Source of the DNA: Lagopus muta
Taxonomy: Eukaryota; Chordata; Aves; Galliformes; Phasianidae
Length of the DNA: 64,000 nucleotides
NCBI RefSeq assembly: GCF_023343835.1
Contig: NC_064435.1
Coordinates: 80,920,134-80,984,133 of the forward strand
Direction: 5' to 3'
The notes under the pieces are model-generated. The model searched no databases. It was not told where the DNA came from and saw only the letters and a list, made by a program, of their open reading frames with translations. This document shows positions 27,001-41,575 of this stretch, one piece after another. The position numbers and the translations under genes were made by a program. Positions within the stretch are counted from its first letter, which is position 1. Each line of letters opens with the position of its first letter.

Positions 27001-29826
27001 TGCTAACACCTAAAAATGCCAGACATCAAACAAAGCAGATGAAAGAGACAGCTCTCCTCCCTGACACCATCAACTTTAACTGTTGACAGGAGAGGATGCT
27101 TTCCTACAGGTCACCATTACTGCATTTAAATGAAAGAAGCCATTTTTTGATAAAACCTCTCAACACAGATGAGTCACGTGGTTTAAACTGCACCCCACTG
27201 AGGCTGTAGCATCTACCATCATTTCTTCCCGAAAGGATGCTTCATGCAAGACCTTAAATCTTACAGCTGTTTATCACACGTATAAGAACAAATCGCCAGC
27301 TGATGCAGGTTAAGGCAATCAGATTATCTAATCTGAAATAGTTTCAGTGGTTCTGCTCTGCATGAAAGAAGTAGAGCTGTGAACACATGAAGATACATTC
27401 GTCTGTTGCTTGGCATACAGCAGCCAGCCGTCAGTTTTTATAATGAATGGTCCCCTAGGTGGCAGATGCAGATAATGCTCAAAGGTACAGCAGAAAAAAA
27501 ACAAAAAAAATCAAACAGTTTAAAGCTTCCCTTTTAAATCTCCTGGTATCCACTTTTCCTGTATTATCCTTGATTCCTACTAAAGTTACGTGGGAGGTGT
27601 GGGGTTTTTTTGCAGGGGGAGGACTATGGCTGGCAAATAAGCTGTGTAGGATGGAGATGTGTCTGTACCACTACTTATGGTTTCTCTTCCTCTAGGAAGT
27701 GGAGAAACAACAACGTTGTTGCAAAGAAAGCAATATAGGAAGGTGTCCTACCTTCTAATACAGGAGCTGTAGTGCAGTAGTTCTCTTGGGTAGCTATACT
27801 GAAGTGTTAGCTGAAGGTGTAGCCATTGCACTAAGAAAAAGGATCTGAACATGCTGAACAACAGTGAAACTTTAAGGTCCCACTGTAGAAAGAAGAATCC
27901 TTACTATCACTATCACCAGATCCTCATATTTTTGAAAAACTGAGATTCTTCTCCAGCTTTCCTTCTCACCTTTAGGAATCAAGCTGTTTATGACAAACAG
28001 GTTCAAGCACAATCCAGTTGAGTAATTTCAAGGGAAGGTTACTGTGACAACCAGACAGGTTGTTATTTCTCAAAGGCCCAGGGGCAACACACAGTAACTC
28101 AGTGACTAGAACAACCTCAATTTGTTTAATACTTAATCCCAGAACTGCTCAAATTCTAAGAAATATAAGTGCTACTGTGAGTGCTGTATTTGTTTACAGA
28201 CTGTTCAGGCATTTTAAATGCTTCTCACCTCTCTTTTCAGAAGTTTCTCCTGGAATGAAGGATAGAGATGAGGAAAGAAACAGTATGAAAAGCTTGTTGT
28301 TCTGCACACAATCTCAGATCTTACTGGAGGAAACAAGCCCATCAGCAGAGAATGGTATGCTCAAGCAGTACAGTCCATTAACAGAGCCAAAACAGGCAAG
28401 ATAATTAGTGCACAGTAGCTCCCTATTAAGTCTTGATTCCAGTAATGCCTTCCCAGAGTTCCATTAAAGGATCACACAAGAGCTTGCAAATATGTGGATT
28501 GCTTGTCCTTCAGAGCAGTAAGGACCACAGTATTTGTAGCACTACTAATAGCTCTCAAAGTATGTTGTTTGTTTGGCTTTTTTTTAAGCATAAGAGCCCT
28601 TCCCTAAGCAGTGTTGGGGGAACTAGGAACTGTAAGCTCACGTATGGGGTAACAACTATTCTAAGTGTAGGATTTTATTCTCATCCTGTAGAAGAGTCTC
28701 GGGCATTATAATAACTGATGACTATGCTGTAGGTTCACTACATATCAAATTCACCTAGGCTTCTTGTGACCTTTATGCATACAAAGACAAATCCCACCAC
28801 CCTCACCATAAAGAAGCTGAGCTTACCTTAGCAAAGATGCACACGAGGATCCTGCTGCACTGCTCAGCTGCCTGGCTGGAGGTCCACTTCTTGTTGCAAT
28901 TACTGAGAGCATCAAACAGCAGCAGTGTAAATATGTAATTGGGGTGTGAGAGACAGCTACTGTCAGGATATGCACATGACTACTCCAGGACCACGTTCAT
29001 GCTCCGAGCAGCTTTGAGTCATGTTCCTTGGAAACCTGCCTGTCACCTCCTCCCAGGTCCCAAAGGGAATTGACTGCCCTGAAGGGCCATTCCCTCTTAC
29101 AGAGAAAGTCCCACTTAGTGGCTTTTTTTTTTTTTGGTAAACATTCAACTTGGAGAAAGTCTCTACACCTCAAAACAGAATTCAAGTTAACATCTCAGCT
29201 ACTACTGTGCTCAGAGCACAGATCCTCCATACACTGTGCATGAATCCTTTCTACTTAGAGAGGAAGGATCACAGAGCTTGGACAGCAAAGGACCGAGTAA
29301 ATCCACAGCCAGCCACCCATATTCACAGCATATATGCCCTGAAACAAGCTCAATCAGAAGTGCTCTAGATGGCAGCTGAGAAGCCTGCAGCTATCTTGTC
29401 AGATCAGCTTTGACAGTTTGTAATGTGGCATTCAATACCTTCTGGCTGACCTCACTACCATGTATGTCCATAAATAGAAGTTGCAATATTGTCAAGTGGA
29501 GCATCCTGTTTCTATTAGTTAAGGCAGCTTTCTCTGTAACAATAGAATAACTGTTAAACATGAGTGCCTAATATTGAACTCACAGTGCCTGTGGATTAGC
29601 TACCCTCTTACAGTGCCCATACATTAACAACTCACTTAAGCTGAGTAACTGCAGTTTACGTATTCTGCAGAATTAATGGCCTGAAAAATCTTGTTTTATT
29701 GACTTAAACCTTTCACTGAGGGTAAAGGCTTAGAATGAGAAGTGAAAGAGACAGAAAACTAGAAGAGTTATTTTCTAGAACTAGAGAGAAATAAGGCAGA
29801 GGACACAGTTTAGAACACAAAAAGCC

Positions 29827-29832
29827 TTTATG
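29827..29832 (-). terminator. possible variant poly(A) signal (CATAAA) of the TUBB2B-position gene
   Basis: The minus strand reads CATAAAGGC about 210 nt past the stop, as in the paralogue. Confidence 0.4.
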
Positions 29833-30041
29833 TTTGAGAAGTTAACCATTTCAACAGAAGACTCTGAAGTATTTTTGCAACTACTGTTACATTGGACAGT
29901 TGAGGATACAAAACTGCTGACAAAAGCAACAGTGGAGAGCACCAAATTAAGAAACGCATGCTTCAGCACAACTGCACAGATTTCTCCTCTCAATGAACAC
30001 TTGCCTGCTCAGACTACACTTGACTTCTACCCATTTCCACT

Positions 30042-32230
<2,189 letters not shown>

Positions 32231-32244
32231 GATGCCGGTGTCCG

Positions 32245-33100
32245 CCGATGCCGCGCTGCTCCCGCTCCGTCAGCTCCCGCACTCTGCGCTGCAGCGGCCG
32301 CGCCCCGCTCCGCGCCTTAAATCGGGGCGCTGCGCACCGCCCCTCGGCGACGTCACGCGGCAGCGGCGCGCAGCCAATGGGAGCGCGAGAGCGGGGCGGG
32401 GCTGCGGCGCCGGAACCTGTAGCGGGGAGCGGGGGGCGGGAATAAGGGCGGGGCTTCGGGACGGCCCTTCGCGCACCGGGGCCGACGCCCGGACCCCGCC
32501 CTGCCCCGCCGCCGGCACCGGGGACAAAGGCGCGGGCTGCACGGGTGTCTGGGCCGGGGCGGCGGTTCGGGGGTCGCGCCCCAGGGCTGCGTTCACTGTG
32601 TGGGTGCCGAAGCGTCCCACCGGCGCGGTACTGGCGGCGCCGCTCCTCGGCGCCCGCTCGGCCCTTTGTTCGCCCATCGCTGCCGCAGCGGCGGGCGGTG
32701 CCGGGAGGGGCGGGGGCTGTCACAGGGGGGATCCGCGAGTACCTCCGTGAGCCGACAGCCGCTGCTGGAAGGGGGGGAGGCTGCTGCCTGCGGGGCGTCG
32801 GTGCGCTCTGCCCCCAGCTGCAGGGCACGCACGCTACCAGCGGGGCGGTGTGGTTGGCCGCTTGTTGGTTTTTCCCCCAGATGTGAAAGAAGCGCCTTGC
32901 CCCGAGCCGGGGAACGGCCCGACATCGGGGTGCGGCTGTCCCGGGGGCACCCGGCTCGCCCCCCTTTGCCCTTTGTCACTGCTCGTCTTCTTTGTCCCCG
33001 CCGGCCGCCCGCGCGACCCGACCGCACCGCGGGTCTCCATGCCTCTGATTTCTGCCTCCTTGCCAGAGCGTCCCACCTCCCTTTGTTAGCGCCGCAGCTG
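32245..33100 (-). promoter_or_regulatory. TUBB2B: TUBB2B-position promoter and large CpG island
   Basis: The minus strand has a TTTAAGG TATA-like box (about 32317-32322), a one-base-off CRE (CGACGTCA on +, 32348-32355) and a CCAAT element (32374-32378). Upstream come several GC boxes and a G-run cluster (32424-32453), then a CpG-rich block to about 33.1 kb. The proximal 130 bp closely matches the paralogue's promoter. The island is larger than needed for one promoter, but no divergent transcript can be shown from sequence. Confidence 0.6.
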
Positions 33101-36100
33101 CGGGGGGGTTGTGGGGCTGGAAACGCACCCGCGGGGTTGTCTCTTCCACGGGGATCTGGGGGAAAATCCCATCACTTGCACTCCCCGTAAGAGCTGTCTG
33201 CGCTGGGCTGAGCCAGGAGCGATTCCATTGTCTGGCTGAGCACGCCTTGCCGGCAATGTGTACTTTGAATTCCACGCGAAAGGTTTTTGCGGCACGCTAA
33301 GGGTGGGGTGGACGCCTCTACCATCGCTCGCCTAACAAGCAGCCCGCAGAACAGCAGCTCCCTCGGAGCACCGCATGCTGCAGGTGCTGACCGAGCGGTG
33401 CCTTTCTCCCCTGCTGCTGCTGAAAGGACGGCTCGGCTCGGCTGCGGCAGAGCTGGTGCAAAATGCCGGGACCACGAGTGCTTGCCGCTGTTATCTCCAG
33501 GTGTTCCGAGTGCCACACGCTGTGTGTTAGTTGCTTGCTACAAGATTTATTGGCATTGCAGGGAGTAGCTGATCTCGCTTATCCTCCTTACCTACGCTAA
33601 GCTCATTGCCAGCAGCTCCAGGCTCTGAAGGAAGCCATTTTAAAACCCAGTTCAAGAGAACGGATTATTAGCACCAGAAAGAAACCCACTCTGCATGCTT
33701 GTTCCTAGAAGAAATTAATTCACAGATCTGAAAAGGAGGAATACGTGCCTGTGTTTTCTATAGAACTTGTTGAGACTGGAAGGGAAAAAGAAAAAAAGAA
33801 AGGAAAATAAAAAAGAAAAGAGGTTATTTCCAAATGAAATATGGGGGATAAGGGGGGAGAAGCAGGTCTGTGTTTTTCTATGTACTCCAGCTGAAGGCTG
33901 CGGCCATGCATGGGAGCCACCCAGATAACTGCGGCAGCCTTTGGGCAGGGCTCGGCGCACTCGTTGCAAATGCTCCGCAGGGCCATGGCTTGCTGGGCCG
34001 CTCCTTTCTGCTGCCTAGCTTTTCCTCCCTGCACCCCCGTGTCTGCCGGCCGCGGGCTGGATGCCACCCTCAGCAGTTCCCCAGGCAACCGGCCCGGTGG
34101 CAGAAACAGGCTGAGCGGCAAAGGGAGGGGAACAAAAAGCCCCGCAACAATTTCGCTCCCAGGGCTGATTTCCCATGGTGTAAAAGTGGTGTGGCTACAT
34201 GAGCCAGGCAGCAGCAGCTCCTGGGTTGTTGTGCAGCCATCCCTGTCAGCCATGTGAGTGAGAGGAGGCACAAAGTGACCTCAGCACAAAGCCCATTTAA
34301 TGAAGCTCGGAGGATCGGGCCGGTTTTCTCCGATGCATGCTCTCCCCAGTGCTGTTAGGGTTTGCATCCTCCCAGCTGGGAGCTGGATGTGATCCCCTTC
34401 AGCCCTCTGCTGCCAGAGTGATGGCTGATGGAAGCCAGAGGCCCTGGCAGGGGGCAGAACTTGGCCCTTGGCGGCCAATGAATGCCCCAGGGAAGGACTT
34501 GTCGTCTCACTTTGTGATATCTGCATTGGTGCGATGTGCTGCAGCAGTGTGTGTGCTCATCGCGATGCTTTTCCCAAGGAGGAACTTGCTCTTCCTTTTG
34601 GAAACTGTGTGCCTACCATACATACTCATCCAGGGGCACCCCAGGAGGATGCGAATGGCTCAAAGACATGGCAACTATGTGCGAGGCTGGGGAGCTCCAT
34701 GGTGTAGGGGCACAGCTAGTGGGCACAGTGATGGCAGGTTGATGGTTGGACTTACAGATAATCTTAGCGGTCTTTTTCAACCCTAAAGATCCTATGATTT
34801 GGGAGGATTTCACATTGGTGTCCAGGCTGAGGAAATGTTTTTGTCTCAACCCATGCTGGCCGGAGGGAGAGGGTGCGAAGCAGCACAAGGCTGCGTGCTT
34901 GGCATGCCTTCTCTGCAAGCTTGCTCCCACTCCTGCACAGCCTCGCTGCACAGCCTGGCCCAGGATCCTGAGAAAATCGCTAAGCTCCGAGAAAGTCATT
35001 AGAGCAGAGCCCCGCCAGATAGGAGAAGGTAAAACTGCAGACAGAAAGAGGATTATAGGAACAGGATCATGGGTAGCTCCAGGGCAGGGAAGGATCAGCA
35101 GTGGCGCAGAAAGCCTTTCTGTAGGATGCTAAGGGAAGAAAAAGAGGGCTGGGAAGGATGACTGCTAGGGAGAGCTGCCGCCCTACAGTGCTTGCAGTGT
35201 GAGCATTTCTTGTTCTGGCTCATCCGTGCTCAGGCTCACAGGTGTGCCCTCACTGCAGCAAAGGGCGGTGTGAGCATCTAACAGCATCTTAAACCGTGTG
35301 TAGTAGGTGACTATGAACCACTGCAGTACAAAAGGGAGGTGAGAAATGGTGTCCGTGATGAGGAAATGATCGAGCAATTAGAAGGGCAGAGTTTTCCCGA
35401 GATGATGCAGGAGTGCTGATGAGGAATCGATCCTCACATAAATCTCCTCGCATGGACACAGGGCACGGCAAGGTGCTCTATTGGTGCTGTGGTCCCTGAG
35501 CCAATGGCAGGGGGGCACTTGGTGCCTGTGTGCACGGCTCTCCGGGCATAAATATTAATAGGGTTCCAGCCCGGCACTAGTGCTGATGCAGCTGTTTCTT
35601 ACGTTAATGTGGAACGAATTCACTGAATGCAAAAGAGCGAGGGATGAAAGAAAATACTCAGTTGCTAGTCTGAGTTGTTCTTGCAATCTGCTCTCAGTCG
35701 GTTTTGTCCCGAGCAGTCTCTTTGTGTGCGGTCTGAACCGAGATGGGGCAGATTTGCATAGCTGGAGATTCTGGTGGCAGATTGCAACGTTAGAGGGCAA
35801 AAACACTGCTGGAACTTCATCTGCAGTCCCCAGGTCATGCTCTGGAATCACGACGACACGCAACACGCATGTCTGGGAAATGCTTCTTTTTGCTTCAAGC
35901 CTTGTTGTTTAAACCTTATTCTCGTCCATCCCGAGGACTTTCATCCTTGAAAACCCAATAGCAGCACACTGCCCGGCGTCCCTATGGGCTCAGCATTCTA
36001 CCGAATCCATTGCTCGCTAGGACGTGGTGCGTTAATGAAGCAGGGGCTCGCTAACCGGGTTGAACAAAGCGTTTGTCAAGGTCTCCTGTCACCACCCCGC

Positions 36101-39100
36101 TCTCCCCTCCCTGCAGCAGCATTGCGGAGAGCAGCGCAGCTCCCTGCAAGGCAGAGCTGCTGTCAACTCGTTAACACTTTCTTTCTCTTTGCAAAAGGCA
36201 CCGCTGTGCAAATGGATTGTAAAGATCTTATCAGGCTTTGGCTGCTCTCAGGTGCCTCTGATACACACCTTTCTGTATGATAAAGAAAAATAAAATGCTT
36301 TTGGAGGAGGAAAAAATGGCCTCAGATCATTCAAATATATAATCTTAAATCTCTGGATTACAGAAAAATAAAATGGCTGTTTGGAAAGATCTCTTTCTTC
36401 TCTCTCCCCAGCATCAGCTGCTCTCCTGCATTGGGCAGGAAGGAGAAGATCGGGATGCCAGGAACTTGCAGTTGAGAAAAGCAGGATTTGGGGCGGCTGC
36501 ACTGCACTATGCTTTCAGAGAGCAGCGCAGCCTCTCCAGACGGCAGGATTCAAACAAAGGCTTTGATCACTTGGGTTATGAAGCTGGAAGCGTCCTCACC
36601 AAACTGGGGTGGGTGGCAGATGCAGCCTCTGCTCCCAGCCCTGTTTTTTTGGCAGTCCCTGCCCAGCAGCACACACACGCTTTGTGGGGCCGAGGGCACA
36701 CCTCTGCCAGCCCGATTGCAGCACCTTGGGCGAGCGATAAGCAAGGCTTATAATTAACAGCTTATCCTCAGCTCTCAGAAGACAGCAGGTGCTCCTTCGA
36801 TTGATTTCGGTAGCGGCTGGCTCAGATCCTGAATCTGTTGCAGGAAGGTATTATTCCCAAATGCTGTGAATTCCTTTGTCCTTCTCTCTTTCCCAGTTTT
36901 CCCATTTGTGGTTCTCTATAAGCTCTGGGGATGATTTTCACCTGATTTTTCTTGCCCCAGAAGAAGCACAAAGGTGAGCTTTGTGGCACCTGGTGCTTGC
37001 CTTTGCCTCTCAGCCCTGGGGAAGGACACCATCCAAGTGCTCAGCTCCGGCCACGCCTGGCACAGCTTCTCCAAATGCACGACCAAGCTGGGAGATGGCT
37101 CCTCCTGCTTTCCAACAGGCAGCAGCGAGGGATGCTTTCAGCTCCTGCTCAGGGGTGGGACACAGGATTTTGGAGGTGCCTGCTGGGACCCCACGGGACT
37201 GAAAATACAGTAAAGGAGCTGTGGTAACATATCCCTGGGATAGCACGTTCTGTCAGCTCAGCTATTGTCTGGTCTGCTGCCGCATTAACAGGTAACACAC
37301 CCTTCTTGGATTTATTCTGCATTTATGCTGGTAGTGCTAAGAATTCTTTCACTTTTGGAAATTCTTCTCCCCAGAGAACTGGGGACTGAGTGACATTTCG
37401 GAAGGTTACACCCTCTATAATCATCACTCACACGAACTGAGTGCCAGCAGCAGTTTGACGCTTCTGCTAGGAAATCGGATGCGCCCCCAGTATCACATAC
37501 AGATACCAAACTACCACGTGGGATATTTGCTTTCTGTGCTAAGCCCCGTATCCAACAGAGCAGGAAGGAAAAGCAAAGCAGATCCCAGCTTGAGGCAGCC
37601 CACCTCTGAGCAAACGCATGGGGCTGCCAGGGACAGCGGCAGGCTGTTAGCTCCACTCCCTGCCTGGGGAGGAGGAAGGAAAATAATCAAAGCTGATTTT
37701 GTCGAGAACGGAAAAGTTAAAAGGCTGTGGCAGGACTGTAAGAAGTAATGAAAGAGGGGGACTGTCTGGAGAGCTGGACTGAGACACTGGCACTTGGTGC
37801 TCAAGAAAGGGGGGAAAACTGTGTGCAGATGTGCCAGGACAAGCCCCAGGCTTCAGAACTAGCAAGAACTATTCAGTGCAGGGAGGAAAAGATGATTCAT
37901 GGAAATTCTGCCATCAGCAAAGTAAAAGCACCCAAAAAGATGGGGAAGAGGTCAGCAGTGCAGCCAGTCCCATGGTCACTGCAATAACAAACTGTCCTTT
38001 GTGAAAAGGCATTTCATTCCCCACCAAAAGCAACCTGAACCTCAGACAGACCATGGTTTATAGGATAACCAGCACTGTTATCCACTGACACTCTGTCAGG
38101 GATTTCCAAGGTTAGAAACATGGCTGTGTGTTGTTCGAGCAGAAGCCTGCCTCAGCCCTTGTGCTGGGAGCTGCAGCAGCCTCACATCCTTTCTGGATTC
38201 AAGCGCATCCTGAGGTTGCTGACACCCAGCCTTGTTTCTGTTGGTGGCCTAAGGACAGAAAGATAGCAGCATCCAGCATGTGTGCTGAGTGCCATGTGGG
38301 ATCTGGGCATTCCTTCCAGCAATAGAAGGAAAACATTGCTCAGTACCATCTTTTCACGCTTCTCTCAGCCTTTCAAAAGCTCATTTCCACTAAGCTTTTG
38401 TGTCCCTTCTTCTGAGTCCCATTGCAGCCTTGTCACAGGCATGTAGTAGCCAATTGCAGCTGCAAATCTCAATACAGCTTCTACGTGCCGGAGTCAGTGC
38501 TTGCAAGCTGTCTGGGGTTTCTCCAGGGTGAAATGCTCTATCTGTGTAAAAAATATGATTTCCATTTGATTGCACAACCTCTTCTTGTCTTGAGGGAGCA
38601 ATGAGTCACTCAGTGTCAGTGCCACGTCCAGCATCCACAGACAGACCCACGTGTCTGAGAAGCTCCGATAGATCTATGACAAGTTCCTCCCATGACTCAT
38701 AACAACAAAAAGAAAATGTCTAAACCATTTACTCTGTGCTCAGAAAGCTCCTTGAGATCTGAGTTATGCAGATATTCATTCAACTGCAGGGAGACAGGCA
38801 GGACTGCCACACTTCCACTCTGCAGATGAATGAAATGAAGCAGAGTGGAAGGCATTTGAATACAGCCACAGCGCTAGGGGGGCATGAAACCTGATTTCTG
38901 GCCCAGGACACTGCAGCAGGTCACACTGAACTGCTGGCCAGCCTTCTGCACCCCATCAGAAATACCAACAGCTGTGGGTACCAACCCCATGAAAAGAAGA
39001 GACTTTCCCCCAGGGGAAGAGCTGCTACCTTAAGTCCTTAGGAAGTCAGGAACTGGATTTCCTTCAGTGATACCTATCCAGGAATCCTCAGATGCACCTA

Positions 39101-40010
39101 AGATCCTGGCACCGGGGGGTTCTTAGAGCAGTTCTGCTAACATTATAATAAACATGTAATTGCTTGTCATCTAGATTTTACATTTGCTTTCATATGCTTT
39201 CTCAGATGTGAGCTTTTCAAGAGGAATTGACCTTGATATTGCTTTGGATCATGTAATTCATAGTTGGAGTTCAGTGCACTCCCCTTACAACTCCTGAAAT
39301 TCAGCTTGAATTCTCTTTTGGCCTTCTTTCTGGGACCACAAGATGAGGCTGGACAATGGTTGGTACAGATATTTTGAGACTTTGGGTGAACAAAGGACCG
39401 TGATTATGTGTGGGTGGCCCAGGAGCAGTTTCCCATCACAGCTGAACACCTCTTGCTAGTTGCTGCTGCCTCCTCTCCCTCAGCTCGCCTTCCTCGAGGA
39501 GCTAAACTTGCTAACCAGAAGGAACAGCTTTGGTCAGCTTAGCTCCCCACACTGACTCATCAACACATCTGACAAGGCCTAGGAAGCAGGACCAGGGTGG
39601 CTCCACCTAACATTGCTTTAGTTTGTCACAGCAACTGCATGGTAGAAGCAGAAGCACTTCTCCCTTTCTTGCCTGCTTGTGCTAGCTTGTGCTACCCTCC
39701 ATTAGACCAAACATTTGAGCAGGGGTATGGCCAGTTAGACGAAAAGAAGTTCAATATTCAGAGCAAGGTAGGGACCCTGGAAGCCCAGAGCTGCACCAGT
39801 TGCAACATCCTGGTACCACCAGACTCACTGGATGGAGTAAATGGAAGGTTTCCTTTGGCTTACTATAACAGGCATTTATTCCTCTGCAAAAAGACAACAA
39901 AGTGAGAAACCTGGAATATTCTGAGGCAGTCTTCACCTCATACATGTTAATGGTCAACTGCTTTTCTCATGTGTCAAATGCACACCTTATTGCTGCAGAA
40001 GAAAACTGTA
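33101..40010. other. intergenic between TUBB2B and PSMG4, proximal part
   Basis: GC-moderate DNA with many short open frames on both strands, none resembling a known protein and none with a convincing exon structure. Contains a purine-rich tract near 33780-33830 and one short CR1 tail at about 34725-34800. Confidence 0.45.
34725..34800 (+). repeat. short CR1 3' end
   Basis: A GGTTGATGGTTGGACTTACA block and a TTTTTCAACCCTAAAGATCC then TATGATTT terminus, as at the CR1 3' end. Confidence 0.7.
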
Positions 40011-40014
40011 GGAT

Positions 40015-40681
40015 CGGTGACAAGTCATGTCCCTAAGGGGTCAGGCTGGGACTAACACTGTAATATCTTCACCAATTACAGTGACAGTGGAATCCAGTGT
40101 ACTCTCACCAAGCTTGCGAATGACACCAAACTGTTTAGTGCAGTTGACATGCCCGAGGGACGGGGTGCCATCCAGAGGAACCTTGACAGGCTCAATCAGT
40201 GAGCCCAGGAGAGCCTCACGAGGTTCAGCAATGCCAAGTGCAAGGTCTTGCACCTGGGTCATGAAAACTGCTGCTAACAGTTCAAGCTGGGGAATGAAAG
40301 AATGGAGCACAGCCCTGACAAAAAGAACTTGGGGGTACTGGTGGATGGCAAGCTAGACAAGAGCCAGTAATGTGCCCTCACAGCCCAGAAAGCCAACTGG
40401 GCAGCATCCAAAGAAGCACGGCCAGCAAGTTGAGGGAGGTGATCCTGCCCCTCTCCTTTTGTTGGTGAGACATCACCTGAAGTACTGTGTTCAGATATCG
40501 AGACCTCAGTATAGGAGAAATGTGGACACCGTTGGTGTGCGTTCAGAGGAGCAACACAAAAATGATCCAAGGGGTGGAACACTTCCTGCACAAGGACAGG
40601 ATGAGAGAGCTGGGGCTGTTCAGCCTGGAGAAGAGAAGGCTCTGGGGAGACCTGATAGTGGCCTTTCAGTACCTAAAGGGG
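40015..40681 (+). repeat. long CR1 LINE fragment, 5' part of an interrupted copy
   Basis: Sense CR1 from the late ORF2 region (AATGACACCAAACTGTTTAG and following) to the TTTCAGTACCTAAAGGGG block, where it is broken by an inserted element. It continues at about 41245. Frameshifts and stops show it is dead. Confidence 0.92.
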
Positions 40682-41244
40682 TGTTCCAGGGTACGTTTGG
40701 ATCTGAGAGACAGGATTTTTCAGCAGCAGAGGCAAGCAAACTATGCACTGAGAGCAGCACAGAGGGTTATGGGTTTTATTCAGCACACACACACTCATAT
40801 ACACATGGGCATCCATTTTAGATAATCCTCATAAGCAGGCAGCAGAAACTCCCTAAGCAAGTGCACTATTACTTACTGACTCTTGAGAGATGGCAAACCA
40901 TCAAAAGGAGAAAGAAAGAACAGGTCTCCTGCTTCAAGGTGCGCTTTTCCTCTCTCTCCCACCACAGCCTCTCTCCTGCTTTTTATTCTCCCTGGGGTCT
41001 GCAGGTTTTTTTTCCATTTGCGCCCTGTACCCGCGTGGACAACATGTGATAGAGAGCCCAAGTGGAACACCTGCTTGCAAAACAGGTCTTTGCAAAAACA
41101 AGATAAACTGCCAAGGTCAGCTCTCTCTACAAAACAAGATATTTGCAGCTCCTGCAACAAGCATCAGTTCCCTTAAAACTGTCAGGATACTTTATTTCAT
41201 CCCTGGATCATTCTTCAGTCAAGGCCCTTTAGGTCCCCAACACA
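40682..41244 (-). mobile_element. probable solo LTR inserted in a CR1
   Basis: A 563-bp block with TG...CA ends (TGTTCC...CAACACA on the + strand) interrupts a CR1 copy and is flanked by the 5-bp direct repeat AGGGG (40677-40681 and 41245-41249). Read on the minus strand it has an AATAAAAAG TATA-like motif near 40985 and an AATAAA about 90 bp from its end (near 40773). This is the U3-R-U5 arrangement expected of an LTR. The family is not identified and the orientation is inferred from these motifs. Confidence 0.55.
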
Positions 41245-41575
41245 AGGGGGGCTATTGAAAAGAAGGGACAGACACTTTAGCAGGGTCCCTTGTAATACGA
41301 CAAAGGGAAATGGCTTCAAACTAAAAGAGGGAAGTTTTAGACTGGATATAAAGAAGGTTTGTTTTTTCTTTTTTGTATGATAAGTGTGGCGAGGCACTGG
41401 AACAGCTCAGAGATGAGGATGCCCCATCCCTGGAGAGATACAGTGCTAAGCTGGCTGGAGCTCCGAGCAGCCTGATCTATCTGCAGGTGTCCCTGTTCAC
41501 TGCAGGGGAGTTGGACTAGATGACCTTTCAGAGCCCTTTCCAACCCAAAGGAGTCTGTGATTCTATGAAAATATT
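41245..41575 (+). repeat. CR1 LINE 3' part of the interrupted copy
   Basis: Continues the CR1 at 40015-40681 through TTCAAACTAAAAGAGGGAAG and the 'gaggcactggaacagctcag' type block to the terminus GTCTGTGATTCTATGA. Confidence 0.92.

Larger units (their letters stand above)
20880..29820. other. intergenic between the two tubulin genes
   Basis: About 9 kb without a recognisable coding exon or RNA gene. It holds a degraded CR1-like tail near 21200-21380, an X-box-like site at 22643-22656 and an imperfect inverted repeat at 24011-24085. The many short open frames lack family motifs. Confidence 0.5.

Noticed and set aside
33720-34271. 183-codon minus-strand frame between TUBB2B and PSMG4
   Set aside because: No recognised family, low-complexity segments and no exon-like splice context. 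Treated as chance.
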